From RGIG4034 sp045576455 (GTDB lineage Bacteria; Bacillota; Clostridia; Lachnospirales; Lachnospiraceae), in contig JAZNGM010000001.1 of the NCBI GenBank assembly GCA_045576455.1, positions 248,001-312,000 on the forward strand: DNA of 64,000 nt, written 5' to 3'. Position numbers and translations under genes: made by a program. Shown here in pieces: positions 36,230 through 44,339 of this stretch. Position 1 is the stretch's first letter. Each line of letters starts with the position of its first letter. Below the pieces are notes generated by a model. The model was not told where the DNA came from. It searched no databases and saw only the letters and a program-made list of their open reading frames with translations.

Positions 36230-36258
36230 TTGTATCTTTAGACACTATCAAGTAATAT
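36230..36258 (+). promoter_or_regulatory. Possible SigA-type promoter for the SMR pair
   Basis: TTGTAT (36230-36235), 17 bases, TAATAT (36253-36258), 38 bases before the first SMR gene. The -35 is weak, but the spacing and position fit a divergent arrangement with the SGNH promoter. Confidence 0.4.
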
Positions 36259-36296
36259 GGTAAGGTAAGAAAACATGTACAATATGGGAGGAAGAG

Positions 36297-36665
36297 ATGA
36301 AAAAGGTTTCCCTTAAACGTATCATTGCATTGCAAATAATAGTAATCATATATACATTTTCTACCGTCTTTGCAAAGCTTGCAGCACAAGAAAAGTTTTT
36401 TTCGTTTAAATTCATCATTTTTATAATGCTTGAGCTTCTTATATTGTTTATATATGCAGTTTTGTGGCAGCAGATTATTAAGAAAACAGAATTATCCATT
36501 GCCTATATGAATAAGTCTTTGGCACTTTTCTGGTCTATGCTCTGGTCCTTTTTTATATTTGAGGAAAAAATAAGCATAAATAATATAATTGGTGTAGTCA
36601 TTATTTTGCTCGGAATTGTGATAATTAATACAGAGAAAGAGGAGGAAAAGGAATATGTGGAATGA
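36297..36665 (+). CDS. SMR/EamA-type small membrane protein, subunit 1 (ArnE/F-like)
   Basis: A 122-residue protein with four membrane segments and a charged tail (KEEEKE). The length and the glycine-rich last segment (IIGVVIILLGIVII) fit the small multidrug resistance/EamA superfamily. It overlaps the next gene, a second protein of the same kind, by 11 bases. Such pairs often work as heterodimers, for example ArnE/ArnF, which flip undecaprenyl-phosphate-aminoarabinose. In this setting, flipping a polyprenyl-phosphate sugar is more likely than drug export. Confidence 0.72.
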   Translation: MKKVSLKRIIALQIIVIIYTFSTVFAKLAAQEKFFSFKFIIFIMLELLILFIYAVLWQQIIKKTELSIAYMNKSLALFWSMLWSFFIFEEKISINNIIGVVIILLGIVIINTEKEEEKEYVE

Positions 36666-36999
36666 TTTGTTTCCGTATGTACTGCTTGTCTTGTCTGTAA
36701 CGATAGCGTCTTTTTCACAGGTGTTGCTTAAGAAAAGTGCGTTAATACAATACGATAATAAGATAAGGGAATATCTTAATATATATGTTATCGCAGGTTA
36801 TGGGATGACATTTTTGTCAATGTTGTTATCTCTTTTTGCGTATCGGCTGGTGGCTTATAAAAACGGTCCGCTTATTGAGTCTGCGGGGTTTGTCATTGTA
36901 ATGATATTGAGTCTTTTGTTTTTTAAAGAGAAGATAACCGTGAGAAAGTGGCTGGGAAGCTTTTTAGTTGTAATCGGAATGGTTGTTTTTTATCTGTAA
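36655..36999 (+). CDS. SMR/EamA-type small membrane protein, subunit 2 (ArnE/F-like)
   Basis: A 114-residue four-segment membrane protein. It has SQVLLKKSA after the first segment and LFFKEKITVRKWLGSFLVVIGM at the end, both typical of EamA/SMR transporters. GAGGAGG lies inside the upstream gene. A 1:1 heterodimer with the preceding protein is expected from the overlap. It might flip the lipid-linked sugars used by the orphan GT-C-like proteins nearby. Confidence 0.75.
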   Translation: MWNDLFPYVLLVLSVTIASFSQVLLKKSALIQYDNKIREYLNIYVIAGYGMTFLSMLLSLFAYRLVAYKNGPLIESAGFVIVMILSLLFFKEKITVRKWLGSFLVVIGMVVFYL

Positions 37000-37024
37000 T
37001 AGCATAATGAAATAAAAATAAATT

Positions 37025-37054
37025 GAGGCTGTCACATCCCGGTGTGGCAGCCTC
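37025..37054. terminator. Terminator between the SMR pair and the zinc-ribbon gene
   Basis: A 12-bp stem with one G-T pair (37025-37036 with 37043-37054) and a TCCCGG loop. The minus-strand side is followed by a T-rich tract (complement of 37005-37024), so it terminates the minus-strand gene well; it may also stop plus-strand transcripts. Confidence 0.8.
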
Positions 37055-37066
37055 AAAATATCCCAT

Positions 37067-37378
37067 TTAGCTAACATTACTTACACTTATCTGGCATTTT
37101 TCCGATACATACGGATTATCAAAGATAGTACATTGCTGGTATGTACGGAACCATTTACAATACTTAATCATGCTGTATGAAGTTGAAATATGATTAAGGG
37201 TATTCGGATTAGAACATTTGCCAAGAAGCAATTCACGTTCAATCCGGTTCATATTAACATATGATGAATAGGGGACTTCTAATTCTACCAATCTGGTGCT
37301 GCATTTTGGGCAAAAAGCTTTATGCCCGTTTAGCATATGTATGAAGTGACATCGCTTGCAGTAATGCATATACAACAT
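37067..37378 (-). CDS. Small zinc-ribbon protein of unknown function
   Basis: A 103-residue protein. Two CxxC knuckles near the N-terminus (CKRC and CPKC, about 15 residues apart, HMLNGHKAF between) would bind one zinc ion. The rest is helical and basic, with ERELLLGKCSNPNTL and a KYCKWFRTYQQ stretch. AAGGG lies seven bases before the first ATG, and a terminator follows, so this is a true single-gene unit. I do not recognise a named family; a nucleic-acid- or protein-binding adaptor is possible. Confidence 0.68.
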   Translation of the reverse strand: MLYMHYCKRCHFIHMLNGHKAFCPKCSTRLVELEVPYSSYVNMNRIERELLLGKCSNPNTLNHISTSYSMIKYCKWFRTYQQCTIFDNPYVSEKCQISVSNVS

Positions 37379-37459
37379 ACATTATCCCTTTTCATAAGTG
37401 CTTGTAAATGTTACCATGCCATTGTGTCATGATTTGGAAGATAAGTCAAGAAGTATTTC

Positions 37460-37489
37460 TTGTCATAAGTATGGTATCAATGGTATAAT
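37460..37489 (+). promoter_or_regulatory. SigA-type promoter, extended -10, for the GH25-rml operon
   Basis: TTGTCA (37460-37465), an 18-base spacer, TATAAT (37484-37489), with TGG at 37481-37483 as an extended -10. It heads the long operon starting with the GH25 protein. The transcript leader would be about 100 bases. Confidence 0.7.
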
Positions 37490-37596
37490 ATCCGTTGTAT
37501 GATGAAATGTATTAGGTTGACATAAGATTAGAACTGAATCCATTATTACAAAGAGTATTATCAATTGTAAGAATAGGAGGATTAGAATTCAGTATT

Positions 37597-40500
37597 ATGA
37601 AGCATTTTGTGACGAATAAGAAATTACTCAAGCAGTTAGCTGAGGAAGAACTTGATGATTTATATGAAGATGATTTGTTAGATGATGAAGACATCGACGA
37701 TGAAGATATTGATGATGAAGATATCGATGATGAAGATATTGACGACGAAGATATTGATGACGAAGATATCGATAATGAAGATATTGACGACGAAGATATT
37801 GACGATGAAGATATCGATGATGAAGATATTGATGGCGAAGACATCGGCGATGAAGAGTTTGAAGGTGAGGTTCTTGAACCGGAGGATGATTTGGCTACAG
37901 TAGCCGGTGCGGAAGCTGGAGAAGAAATGCTGGCTGAGGAACGAATGGTCAGGGAAGCTTTAGAGGCAGATATGGAACTTACATCCCAACCACCTGTGTA
38001 TATGACCGGGGGAGGAGCTGCGCAAGAAACCGATGAAGCGGATTCTGATATTGAGGCTGAGGAATACGATGATATCGACGATGAAGATTATGATGACGAT
38101 GATGACATGGATGATAATCTTTTAAGTGCCGTGGCAGCACGTAAGGCCATGAAACAGCGTAAGCGTGATGGCGGGGATGAGGACGAAGAAAAGCGGGGTT
38201 TCCATATCGGTCCTGTTGAAATAGGACTTGCTTTGGGGGCGGTACTTATAGTAGCGCTTGCTATCTTTGCATTTATAAGATTTGGTTCTCTTAATCGTGG
38301 CCCGGCAGATAAGGAAGCAGTTTCCTTGAACGGAAATGCTTTGCTGGCGGTAGAGTCTGTTGGTAAAGAAGGTATTGAAGCGGTTATGAACGCGGTCAAG
38401 GATAAGCTTCAACAACAGATTGAAGAACAGGAACGTCTTGAACAACTTGAAAAGGAAGAAGAGGAAAAAGAGAAGAACAAGCTTAGTGCGACGCTCAATT
38501 ATACTTCCATAGAAAAAGATATTAAACTTAAGTTTATTAATTTAAAAACAGGAAAGTTGATTTTAAACGTACCGTTTGAAGTGGAGTTTATATCATCGTC
38601 CGGTAAGAAGACCGTTTATAAGGATGATGATATGGATGGTGTTATTTACCAGTCCGGACTGAATGCGGGAAAATATACTGTTGTAATTCAGGAAACAGAC
38701 GAGTACAAGTTTAATAAAGAGTCTTATGAGGTTGTTATTAAAGACACTATTGTATACGATAAAGTCGACGTAACCGATGAGATTAAAAAAGAAGAAGATG
38801 TTAATGTATCGGAAGAAGATACGGAAGAAAAACCGGAAATAGAAGAAGTGCTTAAAGATACCGTGGAATGGGTAGAGTCTTCTAAAACGGTTATTGCCTA
38901 TGCAGATGGATACAAGCAGATAGATAAGTCGCTTTTGGTGGAACCATCGGTAGTCAAGGCGATGCTTGAGGGAACCAATACCGCAATGGTGTACGCAATG
39001 ACCGAGGAAATTGCAAGTTATATTAGCAATGTGACCATTACATCGCCTGTAAGCGAACCGGTTATTTTAGGAAAGGGAGAAACTGTTCAGCTGGGTTGTG
39101 ATGTTGTAACGCAGGGAGATGCTGTAACAACAGTACAATGGACTACCGACAATCCTATTATATCAATAGTAGATGGTCTTGTTACGGTTGACAGTAACCT
39201 ATCCATTACTTCGGATGCTACGGTTACGGTAACGGCAACCGCGGACGGATTTGCACAGGATGGTATAACGCACCCTTCATCAACGTTGACAATTACCGTA
39301 AAGGCACCGGAAGTTGCGGATGGCAATGGCGGCGAAAGTGGAAGCGGAAGCGAAAGCGGAAACGGAAGTGAAGACGGAAGCGGAAGCGAAGGCGGAAACG
39401 GAAGTGAAGGCGGAAGCGGAAATGAAGGCGGAAGCGGAGAAGGAACAGAACCGGATCCGGCAGCAGTGTATGCAAGTAAGATAACTATTGATAAAGAGTC
39501 TGGTAAGATGAAGATAGGGGATATCACACTTCAATTGCTTGCGACCATTTTTAAAACCGACGATACTACGGTTACGAGTGCCAATAAGGGATTCATTACA
39601 TGGAAGAGTTCTGATGAAAAAATTGCAACCGTTACGGAAGACGGAATTGTTAAGGCATTAAAAACCGGAAAAGTAACCATTACGGCAACAAGTACGATTG
39701 CACTTAAGGATGAAACACCGGATAATACAGAGGACGACGTATATCCGTCAGTTGACTGTGAGATAACCATAGTAAACGCTTCTCTCAAGCTTGAGATTAA
39801 AGATAAAGAAACAATTTATCTTGGAAAAGATATTCATATACCTGTAAAAGTGGAAATGAATGGTGAAACTACCACAACTGATGGCAAGGATGCAACAAAC
39901 GGATTGGTAACATGGGAAAGTTCTGATACAAAGATTGCAACGGTAGATGCAAAAACAGGTATGATAACACCGGTTTCCAAGGGAACCTTTACTTTGACGG
40001 CAACATCCGTTGAAAAAGATGAAAACGGGGAAGCGGTTGAAGCAAGCTGTGTTATTACAGTAGCGGAAGATCCGAAAAATGATACGAAAACATTGCTTAA
40101 AGATGTGAATGGTGAGCAGGTATTCGTATTTAAGGATGGAAAATATGTTGAAGCAGTAAGTGCCGACTATTTTACCCAGACGGCTTTCTATGTTAAGGCG
40201 GCGCCAATTTACCGTTATACCGGATGGCAGACCATAGACGGAAAAACTTACTATTTTGATAAGAATGGTAATTATGTAACAGGTACGCAGGTTATTCTGG
40301 GATCAGAATACAAATTTAACAGCGACGGTACACTTAATCTTGGAGATGCGGTTCTTGGTATCGATGTTTCCAGCTGGAACCGTGATATTGATTGGAAGAA
40401 GGTTAAGAACTCCGGAGTATCCTTTGTTATAATAAGGGTAGGTTTCAGAGGTTCATCATCAGGCTCACTGGTGGAAGATTTGTATTTTGAAAAGAATATT

Positions 40501-40941
40501 AAGGGTGCGACGGAAGCAGGATTGAACGTAGGTGTTTATTTCTTCTCGCAGGCGATTACGAAAGCGGAAGCCGTTGAAGAAGCATCCATGGTACTTGACA
40601 GGATTAAGAATTACAAAATAACATATCCTGTATTTATTGATACGGAGCCGAGTGGCGGACGTGCCGACAGTATGTCTAAGGCACAGAGAACGGAAGTATG
40701 CAAGGCATTCTGTGAGACAATAAAGAAAGCAGGTTATGATGCGGGTGTTTATTCATCCAAGAATTACTTTAATAACAAGCTGAATGTAAGTGAACTGAGC
40801 TCTTATAAGATCTGGGTAGCACAATATGCATCAGCGTGTGATTACAAAGGAAAATATGACATGTGGCAGTTCTCATCAACAGGAAATATTAGTGGTATTT
40901 CAGGAAATGTTGATTTGAATTACAGCTATATGGGCTACTAA
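37597..40941 (+). CDS. Membrane-anchored GH25 muramidase with acidic repeats, Big-like domains and wall-binding repeat
   Basis: A 1114-residue type II membrane protein. In order: basic start; acidic cytoplasmic region with eleven DDEDI-type repeats (residues 29-83); a membrane segment (about 209-230); a coiled-coil-like stretch; an SpaA/transthyretin-like domain (about 297-390); three Big-like immunoglobulin domains (about 479-573, 625-725, 729-826) with a Gly/Ser/Glu linker (about 578-617) after the first; one cell-wall-binding-type repeat (about 874-910); and a GH25 lysozyme domain (920-1114). Catalytic residues Asp923 and the DxE pair Asp1015/Glu1017 are present, so it should cleave peptidoglycan. 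AGGAGG at 37575-37580 is an unusually long 16 bases from the ATG. It may trim the wall where the glycan is attached. Confidence 0.85.
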   Translation: MKHFVTNKKLLKQLAEEELDDLYEDDLLDDEDIDDEDIDDEDIDDEDIDDEDIDDEDIDNEDIDDEDIDDEDIDDEDIDGEDIGDEEFEGEVLEPEDDLATVAGAEAGEEMLAEERMVREALEADMELTSQPPVYMTGGGAAQETDEADSDIEAEEYDDIDDEDYDDDDDMDDNLLSAVAARKAMKQRKRDGGDEDEEKRGFHIGPVEIGLALGAVLIVALAIFAFIRFGSLNRGPADKEAVSLNGNALLAVESVGKEGIEAVMNAVKDKLQQQIEEQERLEQLEKEEEEKEKNKLSATLNYTSIEKDIKLKFINLKTGKLILNVPFEVEFISSSGKKTVYKDDDMDGVIYQSGLNAGKYTVVIQETDEYKFNKESYEVVIKDTIVYDKVDVTDEIKKEEDVNVSEEDTEEKPEIEEVLKDTVEWVESSKTVIAYADGYKQIDKSLLVEPSVVKAMLEGTNTAMVYAMTEEIASYISNVTITSPVSEPVILGKGETVQLGCDVVTQGDAVTTVQWTTDNPIISIVDGLVTVDSNLSITSDATVTVTATADGFAQDGITHPSSTLTITVKAPEVADGNGGESGSGSESGNGSEDGSGSEGGNGSEGGSGNEGGSGEGTEPDPAAVYASKITIDKESGKMKIGDITLQLLATIFKTDDTTVTSANKGFITWKSSDEKIATVTEDGIVKALKTGKVTITATSTIALKDETPDNTEDDVYPSVDCEITIVNASLKLEIKDKETIYLGKDIHIPVKVEMNGETTTTDGKDATNGLVTWESSDTKIATVDAKTGMITPVSKGTFTLTATSVEKDENGEAVEASCVITVAEDPKNDTKTLLKDVNGEQVFVFKDGKYVEAVSADYFTQTAFYVKAAPIYRYTGWQTIDGKTYYFDKNGNYVTGTQVILGSEYKFNSDGTLNLGDAVLGIDVSSWNRDIDWKKVKNSGVSFVIIRVGFRGSSSGSLVEDLYFEKNIKGATEAGLNVGVYFFSQAITKAEAVEEASMVLDRIKNYKITYPVFIDTEPSGGRADSMSKAQRTEVCKAFCETIKKAGYDAGVYSSKNYFNNKLNVSELSSYKIWVAQYASACDYKGKYDMWQFSSTGNISGISGNVDLNYSYMGY
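37681..37845 (+). repeat. 15-bp coding tandem repeat, 11 units (DDEDI)
   Basis: Eleven head-to-tail 15-base units (GAYGAYGAAGAYATY) encode (D-D/N/G-E-D-I)x11; a degenerate twelfth unit (GDEEF) follows. Most differences are third-position changes, so the peptide is conserved while the DNA has drifted; units 7 and 11 carry the only residue changes. The unit is a multiple of three, so copy number could vary without a frameshift. Confidence 0.95.
39322..39450 (+). repeat. Gly/Ser/Glu low-complexity linker repeat
   Basis: Imperfect short repeats built from GGAAGCGGA- and GAAGGCGGA-like words encode a flexible Gly/Ser/Glu/Asn linker of about 40 residues (around residues 576-617) between Big-like domains of the GH25 protein. 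The opposite-strand frames give spurious Phe/Arg- or Pro/Leu/Ser-rich open frames. Confidence 0.9.
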
Positions 40942-40965
40942 TAAGACAGAAAAGGAGAATTATTC

Positions 40966-42057
40966 ATGGACAACATGAACAGAAGAACATATCTTGTAAC
41001 AGGTGGTGCCGGTTTTATTGGTTCCAATTATATCCATTATATGTTCAAAAAATATGGCGACAGTATTAGAATTATTAACGTAGATGCGTTGACTTACGCA
41101 GGAAATCTTGAAAATCTTAAGGATATAGAACAGAAGGAAAACTATTCTTTTGTGCATGCTAATATCTGTGATAAAGAAGCGATAGCTAAGATTTTTGAAG
41201 AAAATGATATTGACAGGGTAGTACACTTTGCTGCGGAAAGTCATGTTGACAGAAGTATAAGAAATCCGGAGGTTTTTGTACAAACCAATGTTATTGGTAC
41301 TGCGGTTATGCTTAATTGTGCAAAAAATGCATGGGAGCTTGAAGACGGAACTTTTAAGGAAGGTAAGAAATTCCTTCATGTATCTACTGATGAAGTGTAC
41401 GGTTCCCTTGAAAACGAAGGAGAGTATTTCTACGAAACGACGCCGTATGATCCACATTCTCCTTATTCTGCAAGTAAAGCAGGATCAGATATGCTTGTAA
41501 AGGCATATATGGATACGTACCATTTTCCGGCAAATATTACGAATTGTTCCAATAACTATGGACCATATCAGTTCCCGGAAAAACTGATTCCGCTTATTAT
41601 TAATAATGCACTTCACGGTAAAAAACTTCCGGTTTACGGTGACGGTAAAAATGTACGTGACTGGTTATACGTGGAAGATCATGCAAAGGCCATTGATATG
41701 GTTCAGGAGCAGGGAAAACTGTTTGAAACGTATAATATCGGTGGTCATAATGAAAAGCAGAACATCGAGATTATCAATATTATTATTGAAACGCTCCAGG
41801 AAATGCTTTCTGATGATGACCCAAGAAAGAGCCTTGTTTCTAAGGATCTTATAACATACGTTGAGGACCGTAAGGGACACGACAGAAGATATGCCATTGC
41901 ACCGGACAAGATTAAAAGTGAAATCGGATGGGAGCCGGAAACCTATTTTAAGGAAGGCATCAAACTGACAATTAAATGGTATTTTGAACATGAAGACTGG
42001 ATGAAAAATGTAACCAGTGGTGAATACCAGAAGTATTATGAGCAAATGTATAAATAA
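40966..42057 (+). CDS. rmlB: dTDP-glucose 4,6-dehydratase
   Basis: It converts dTDP-glucose to dTDP-4-keto-6-deoxyglucose, the shared precursor for L-rhamnose and, through the 2,3-dehydratase encoded at 24675, for 2-deoxysugars. The 363-residue extended SDR has GGAGFIGSNYIHYM, the catalytic STDEVYGSL (Asp-Glu) and YSASKAGSD with the Tyr-x3-Lys pair, all diagnostic for RmlB. AAGGAG precedes the start. It follows the GH25 gene by 24 bases in the same operon; rmlA follows after a hairpin-containing gap. Confidence 0.95.
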   Translation: MDNMNRRTYLVTGGAGFIGSNYIHYMFKKYGDSIRIINVDALTYAGNLENLKDIEQKENYSFVHANICDKEAIAKIFEENDIDRVVHFAAESHVDRSIRNPEVFVQTNVIGTAVMLNCAKNAWELEDGTFKEGKKFLHVSTDEVYGSLENEGEYFYETTPYDPHSPYSASKAGSDMLVKAYMDTYHFPANITNCSNNYGPYQFPEKLIPLIINNALHGKKLPVYGDGKNVRDWLYVEDHAKAIDMVQEQGKLFETYNIGGHNEKQNIEIINIIIETLQEMLSDDDPRKSLVSKDLITYVEDRKGHDRRYAIAPDKIKSEIGWEPETYFKEGIKLTIKWYFEHEDWMKNVTSGEYQKYYEQMYK

Positions 42058-42064
42058 ATACCAG

Positions 42065-42089
42065 ATGGGGACGGGGACACCGTTCCCAT
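42065..42089. repeat. Palindromic hairpin between rmlB and rmlA (REP-like)
   Basis: A 10-bp stem (42065-42074 with 42080-42089, one G-T pair) around a GGACA loop, built from GGGGACGG/CCGTTCCC. It is GC-rich in an AT-rich gap and has no T-tract, so it is more like a dispersed repetitive palindrome or mRNA-stability element than a terminator. Confidence 0.6.
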
Positions 42090-42131
42090 TCGGTGTGTAA
42101 AAGTTTAATATATTAACGGGAGGATAGAGAG

Positions 42132-42991
42132 ATGAAAGGTATTATTTTGGCCGGAGGTTCCGGAACAAGACTATATCCGCTTACAAAAGCCATATCAAAA
42201 CAAATAATGCCGGTTTATGATAAGCCGATGATTTATTATCCGCTTTCTACATTAATGTTAGCGGGAATTAGAGAGATTTTAATTATTTCCACACCAAGAG
42301 ACCTGCCTGTTTTTAAAGAATTATTTGGAACGGGTGAGCAGTTAGGACTTAGAATGGAATATGCCATACAGGAGTATCCGAGAGGACTTGCAGATGCATT
42401 TATTATTGGTGCTGATTTTATCGGGGATGACAGTGTGGCACTTGTTTTGGGAGATAACATTTTTTACGGACAGAGCTTCTCAAGAGTGCTTAAGGAGGTT
42501 GCTTCCCGTGAAAGCGGTGCTACGATTTTCGGTTACTATGTTAGGGATCCGAGAGAATACGGCGTAGTGGAATTTGATGAAAACGGCATGGCTATTTCTA
42601 TCGAAGAAAAGCCGGAAAAACCAAAGAGTAATTATGCGGTACCGGGATTATATTTTTATGATAATGACGTTGTTGAAATTGCAAAAAATGTTAAACCGAG
42701 TGCACGTGGTGAAATAGAAATAACAAGTATTAACAACGAGTATCTTAACAGGGGAACATTACGTGTTGAGACACTTGGCAGAGGCTTTGCATGGCTTGAT
42801 ACGGGAAATCATGATTCGCTTTTGGAAGCGGCTGATTTCGTTGCGGCATTCCAGAAGAGACAGGGACTTTATATCTCTTGTATAGAGGAAATTGCCTATA
42901 AGAGAGGATTTATCACGAAAGAGCAGTTGATAAAGCTTGCAGAACCTTTGCTTAAAACGGATTACGGTAAATATTTGATTGAGGTTGCGAA
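42132..42991 (+). CDS. rmlA: Glucose-1-phosphate thymidylyltransferase (C-terminal codons overlap next gene)
   Basis: It makes dTDP-glucose from glucose-1-phosphate and dTTP; the phosphoglucomutase gene at 53300 would supply the sugar phosphate. The nucleotide-binding signature GGSGTRLYPLT is followed by KQIMPVYDKPMIYYP; later come EYPRGLADAF and GRGFAWLDTGNHDSL, all standard for RmlA. The protein is 289 residues, the usual length, and its stop codon ends at base 43001; the reading frame shares its last 11 bases with the next gene. GGGAGGATAGAG supplies the ribosome site. Confidence 0.95.
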
Positions 42992-44277
42992 TGGACTCTA
43001 AATTGAAAAAGAGGGCAGTGGCGATATCTACGTTAGGGATACTGTTGCTCATTACCGTTGTATTGTTTATTAATTTTCCACGGAGTGAAAAGACGGGAAG
43101 AAAACCTACGGATATTAACGACGTTGCGTTAGATGAACAGGGCGATGAACAAACAGAGGTTGAGACTGACTCATTACGTGATTTTTTAGAGGATGAAGAT
43201 TTCTTTGATGAAGAAACAGAAAAACCTATTTTGATAGATTCACAAAATGCTGTCAGGGTAACCATGTCCTGTAATTCCGTTTACAAAGATATAAGAATAC
43301 AAATTCTCAATTCCAATAAGGAACTTGTAACCGGAGAAAAATTCGAAGTGATTGTTACATCGCCAAAAGACAAGTCGTTGAATGCGGTTTATACCGATGG
43401 AGACAATAACGGTATAGTAGTTATCAGCGATCTTACACCGGGAGATTATGAGGTGCGTCTGAATGAAAAAGAAGGATATCGGATGCCCCGGGCTCCTATT
43501 AAGATTAATGTTACGGATGTAATTGCATTTGAATATATCAGTGATATTCATCTGTTTGTACGACAGGAAAAAGATATTAACACTATGGCAGAGGACGCCG
43601 GAAACCTTTACATCGGAAAAGATGAGGATGATACGAAATCCTTGGAACTTATTAAGCTTAACGATGGTGAAATGCTTGGTATCGATATCTCTAGTTTGAA
43701 TGGGGAGATTGATTTTACAAAAGTACAGGCAGCAGGGGTTCAATTTGTCCTGATACGTTGCGGTTACCGTGGAATGACAATGGGGCAGCTTATAGAGGAT
43801 GCTTATTTCAGGCAAAATATTGAAGATGCACTTGCGGTCGGAATGAAGGTCGGTGTTTATGTAACCAGTCAGGCGGTAACGGAACTGGAGGCTGTGGAAG
43901 AGGCAAGCATGGCAATTAAAATGTGCCGGGAATATGCGGTTTCTTATCCGATATTTATTGAACAGCACAGTTCTTTTTCAGAAAATGGTAAGGAAAGCAG
44001 AGCTGATATTTTGGATCCGGTAACGAGAACGGCTTTGGCGGCTGCTTTTTGTGAAACCGTTGAAAATGCGGGATACAGAACCGGCATTATGGCAAGTCCT
44101 ACATGGCTTGCGGATGAAGTAAAAATGAATGCGTTAAATAAGTATTATACATACCTTGCAGAGTATAGGGAAAAACCTACATATGAGGGTAGTTATGTAT
44201 TCTGGAGATATACCGATGAGGCGTGGGTTAACGGTGTAAACGGAAGATGTAATGCGGTTTTGGGATATTATGAATAA
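42991..44277 (+). CDS. Membrane-anchored GH25-fold protein lacking catalytic residues
   Basis: A 428-residue paralogue of the GH25 protein at 37597: a membrane segment (about 8-29), an acidic outer linker, an SpaA/transthyretin-like domain (about 80-180) and a GH25-like domain from about 229. The first Asp (Asp232, in GIDISS) is kept, but the DxE pair is replaced by Glu324-Gln325-His326 (IFIEQHSS), and the terminal VDLN aspartate is missing. It is likely a non-catalytic wall-binding or regulatory protein. GAGG at 42981-42984 sets the ATG at 42991, overlapping the end of rmlA. Confidence 0.8.
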   Translation: MDSKLKKRAVAISTLGILLLITVVLFINFPRSEKTGRKPTDINDVALDEQGDEQTEVETDSLRDFLEDEDFFDEETEKPILIDSQNAVRVTMSCNSVYKDIRIQILNSNKELVTGEKFEVIVTSPKDKSLNAVYTDGDNNGIVVISDLTPGDYEVRLNEKEGYRMPRAPIKINVTDVIAFEYISDIHLFVRQEKDINTMAEDAGNLYIGKDEDDTKSLELIKLNDGEMLGIDISSLNGEIDFTKVQAAGVQFVLIRCGYRGMTMGQLIEDAYFRQNIEDALAVGMKVGVYVTSQAVTELEAVEEASMAIKMCREYAVSYPIFIEQHSSFSENGKESRADILDPVTRTALAAAFCETVENAGYRTGIMASPTWLADEVKMNALNKYYTYLAEYREKPTYEGSYVFWRYTDEAWVNGVNGRCNAVLGYYE

Positions 44278-44282
44278 CAGGA

Positions 44283-44322
44283 GAACGTCACAAATTAGCT
44301 TTTGTGTAGTAAAAAAACGTTC
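44283..44322. other. Nested inverted repeat upstream of rmlC
   Basis: GAACGT (44283-44288) pairs with ACGTTC (44317-44322), and inside it CACAAA (44289-44294) pairs with TTTGTG (44301-44306), leaving an A-rich 10-base bulge on one side. It lies just before the rmlC ribosome site and could affect its translation. The energy has not been calculated. Confidence 0.35.
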
Positions 44323-44339
44323 CCGGAATGGAGATTGTT

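Noticed and set aside
36186..36499. Two minus-strand open frames over the SMR gene
   Set aside because: They lie opposite a convincing four-segment membrane protein and lack ribosome sites.
37512..37844. Serine-rich minus-strand open frame (SSSIS repeats)
   Set aside because: It is the antisense reading of the DDEDI repeat; it has no ribosome site and its composition is explained by the repeat alone.
37681..37845. Possible CRISPR-like repeat array
   Set aside because: The 15-base units are contiguous with no spacers and all lie in frame in a gene.
39087..39534. Pro/Leu/Ser-rich and Phe/Arg-rich minus-strand open frames
   Set aside because: They are antisense shadows of the Gly/Ser/Glu linker of the GH25 protein, present in several frames at once, as expected from low-complexity DNA.
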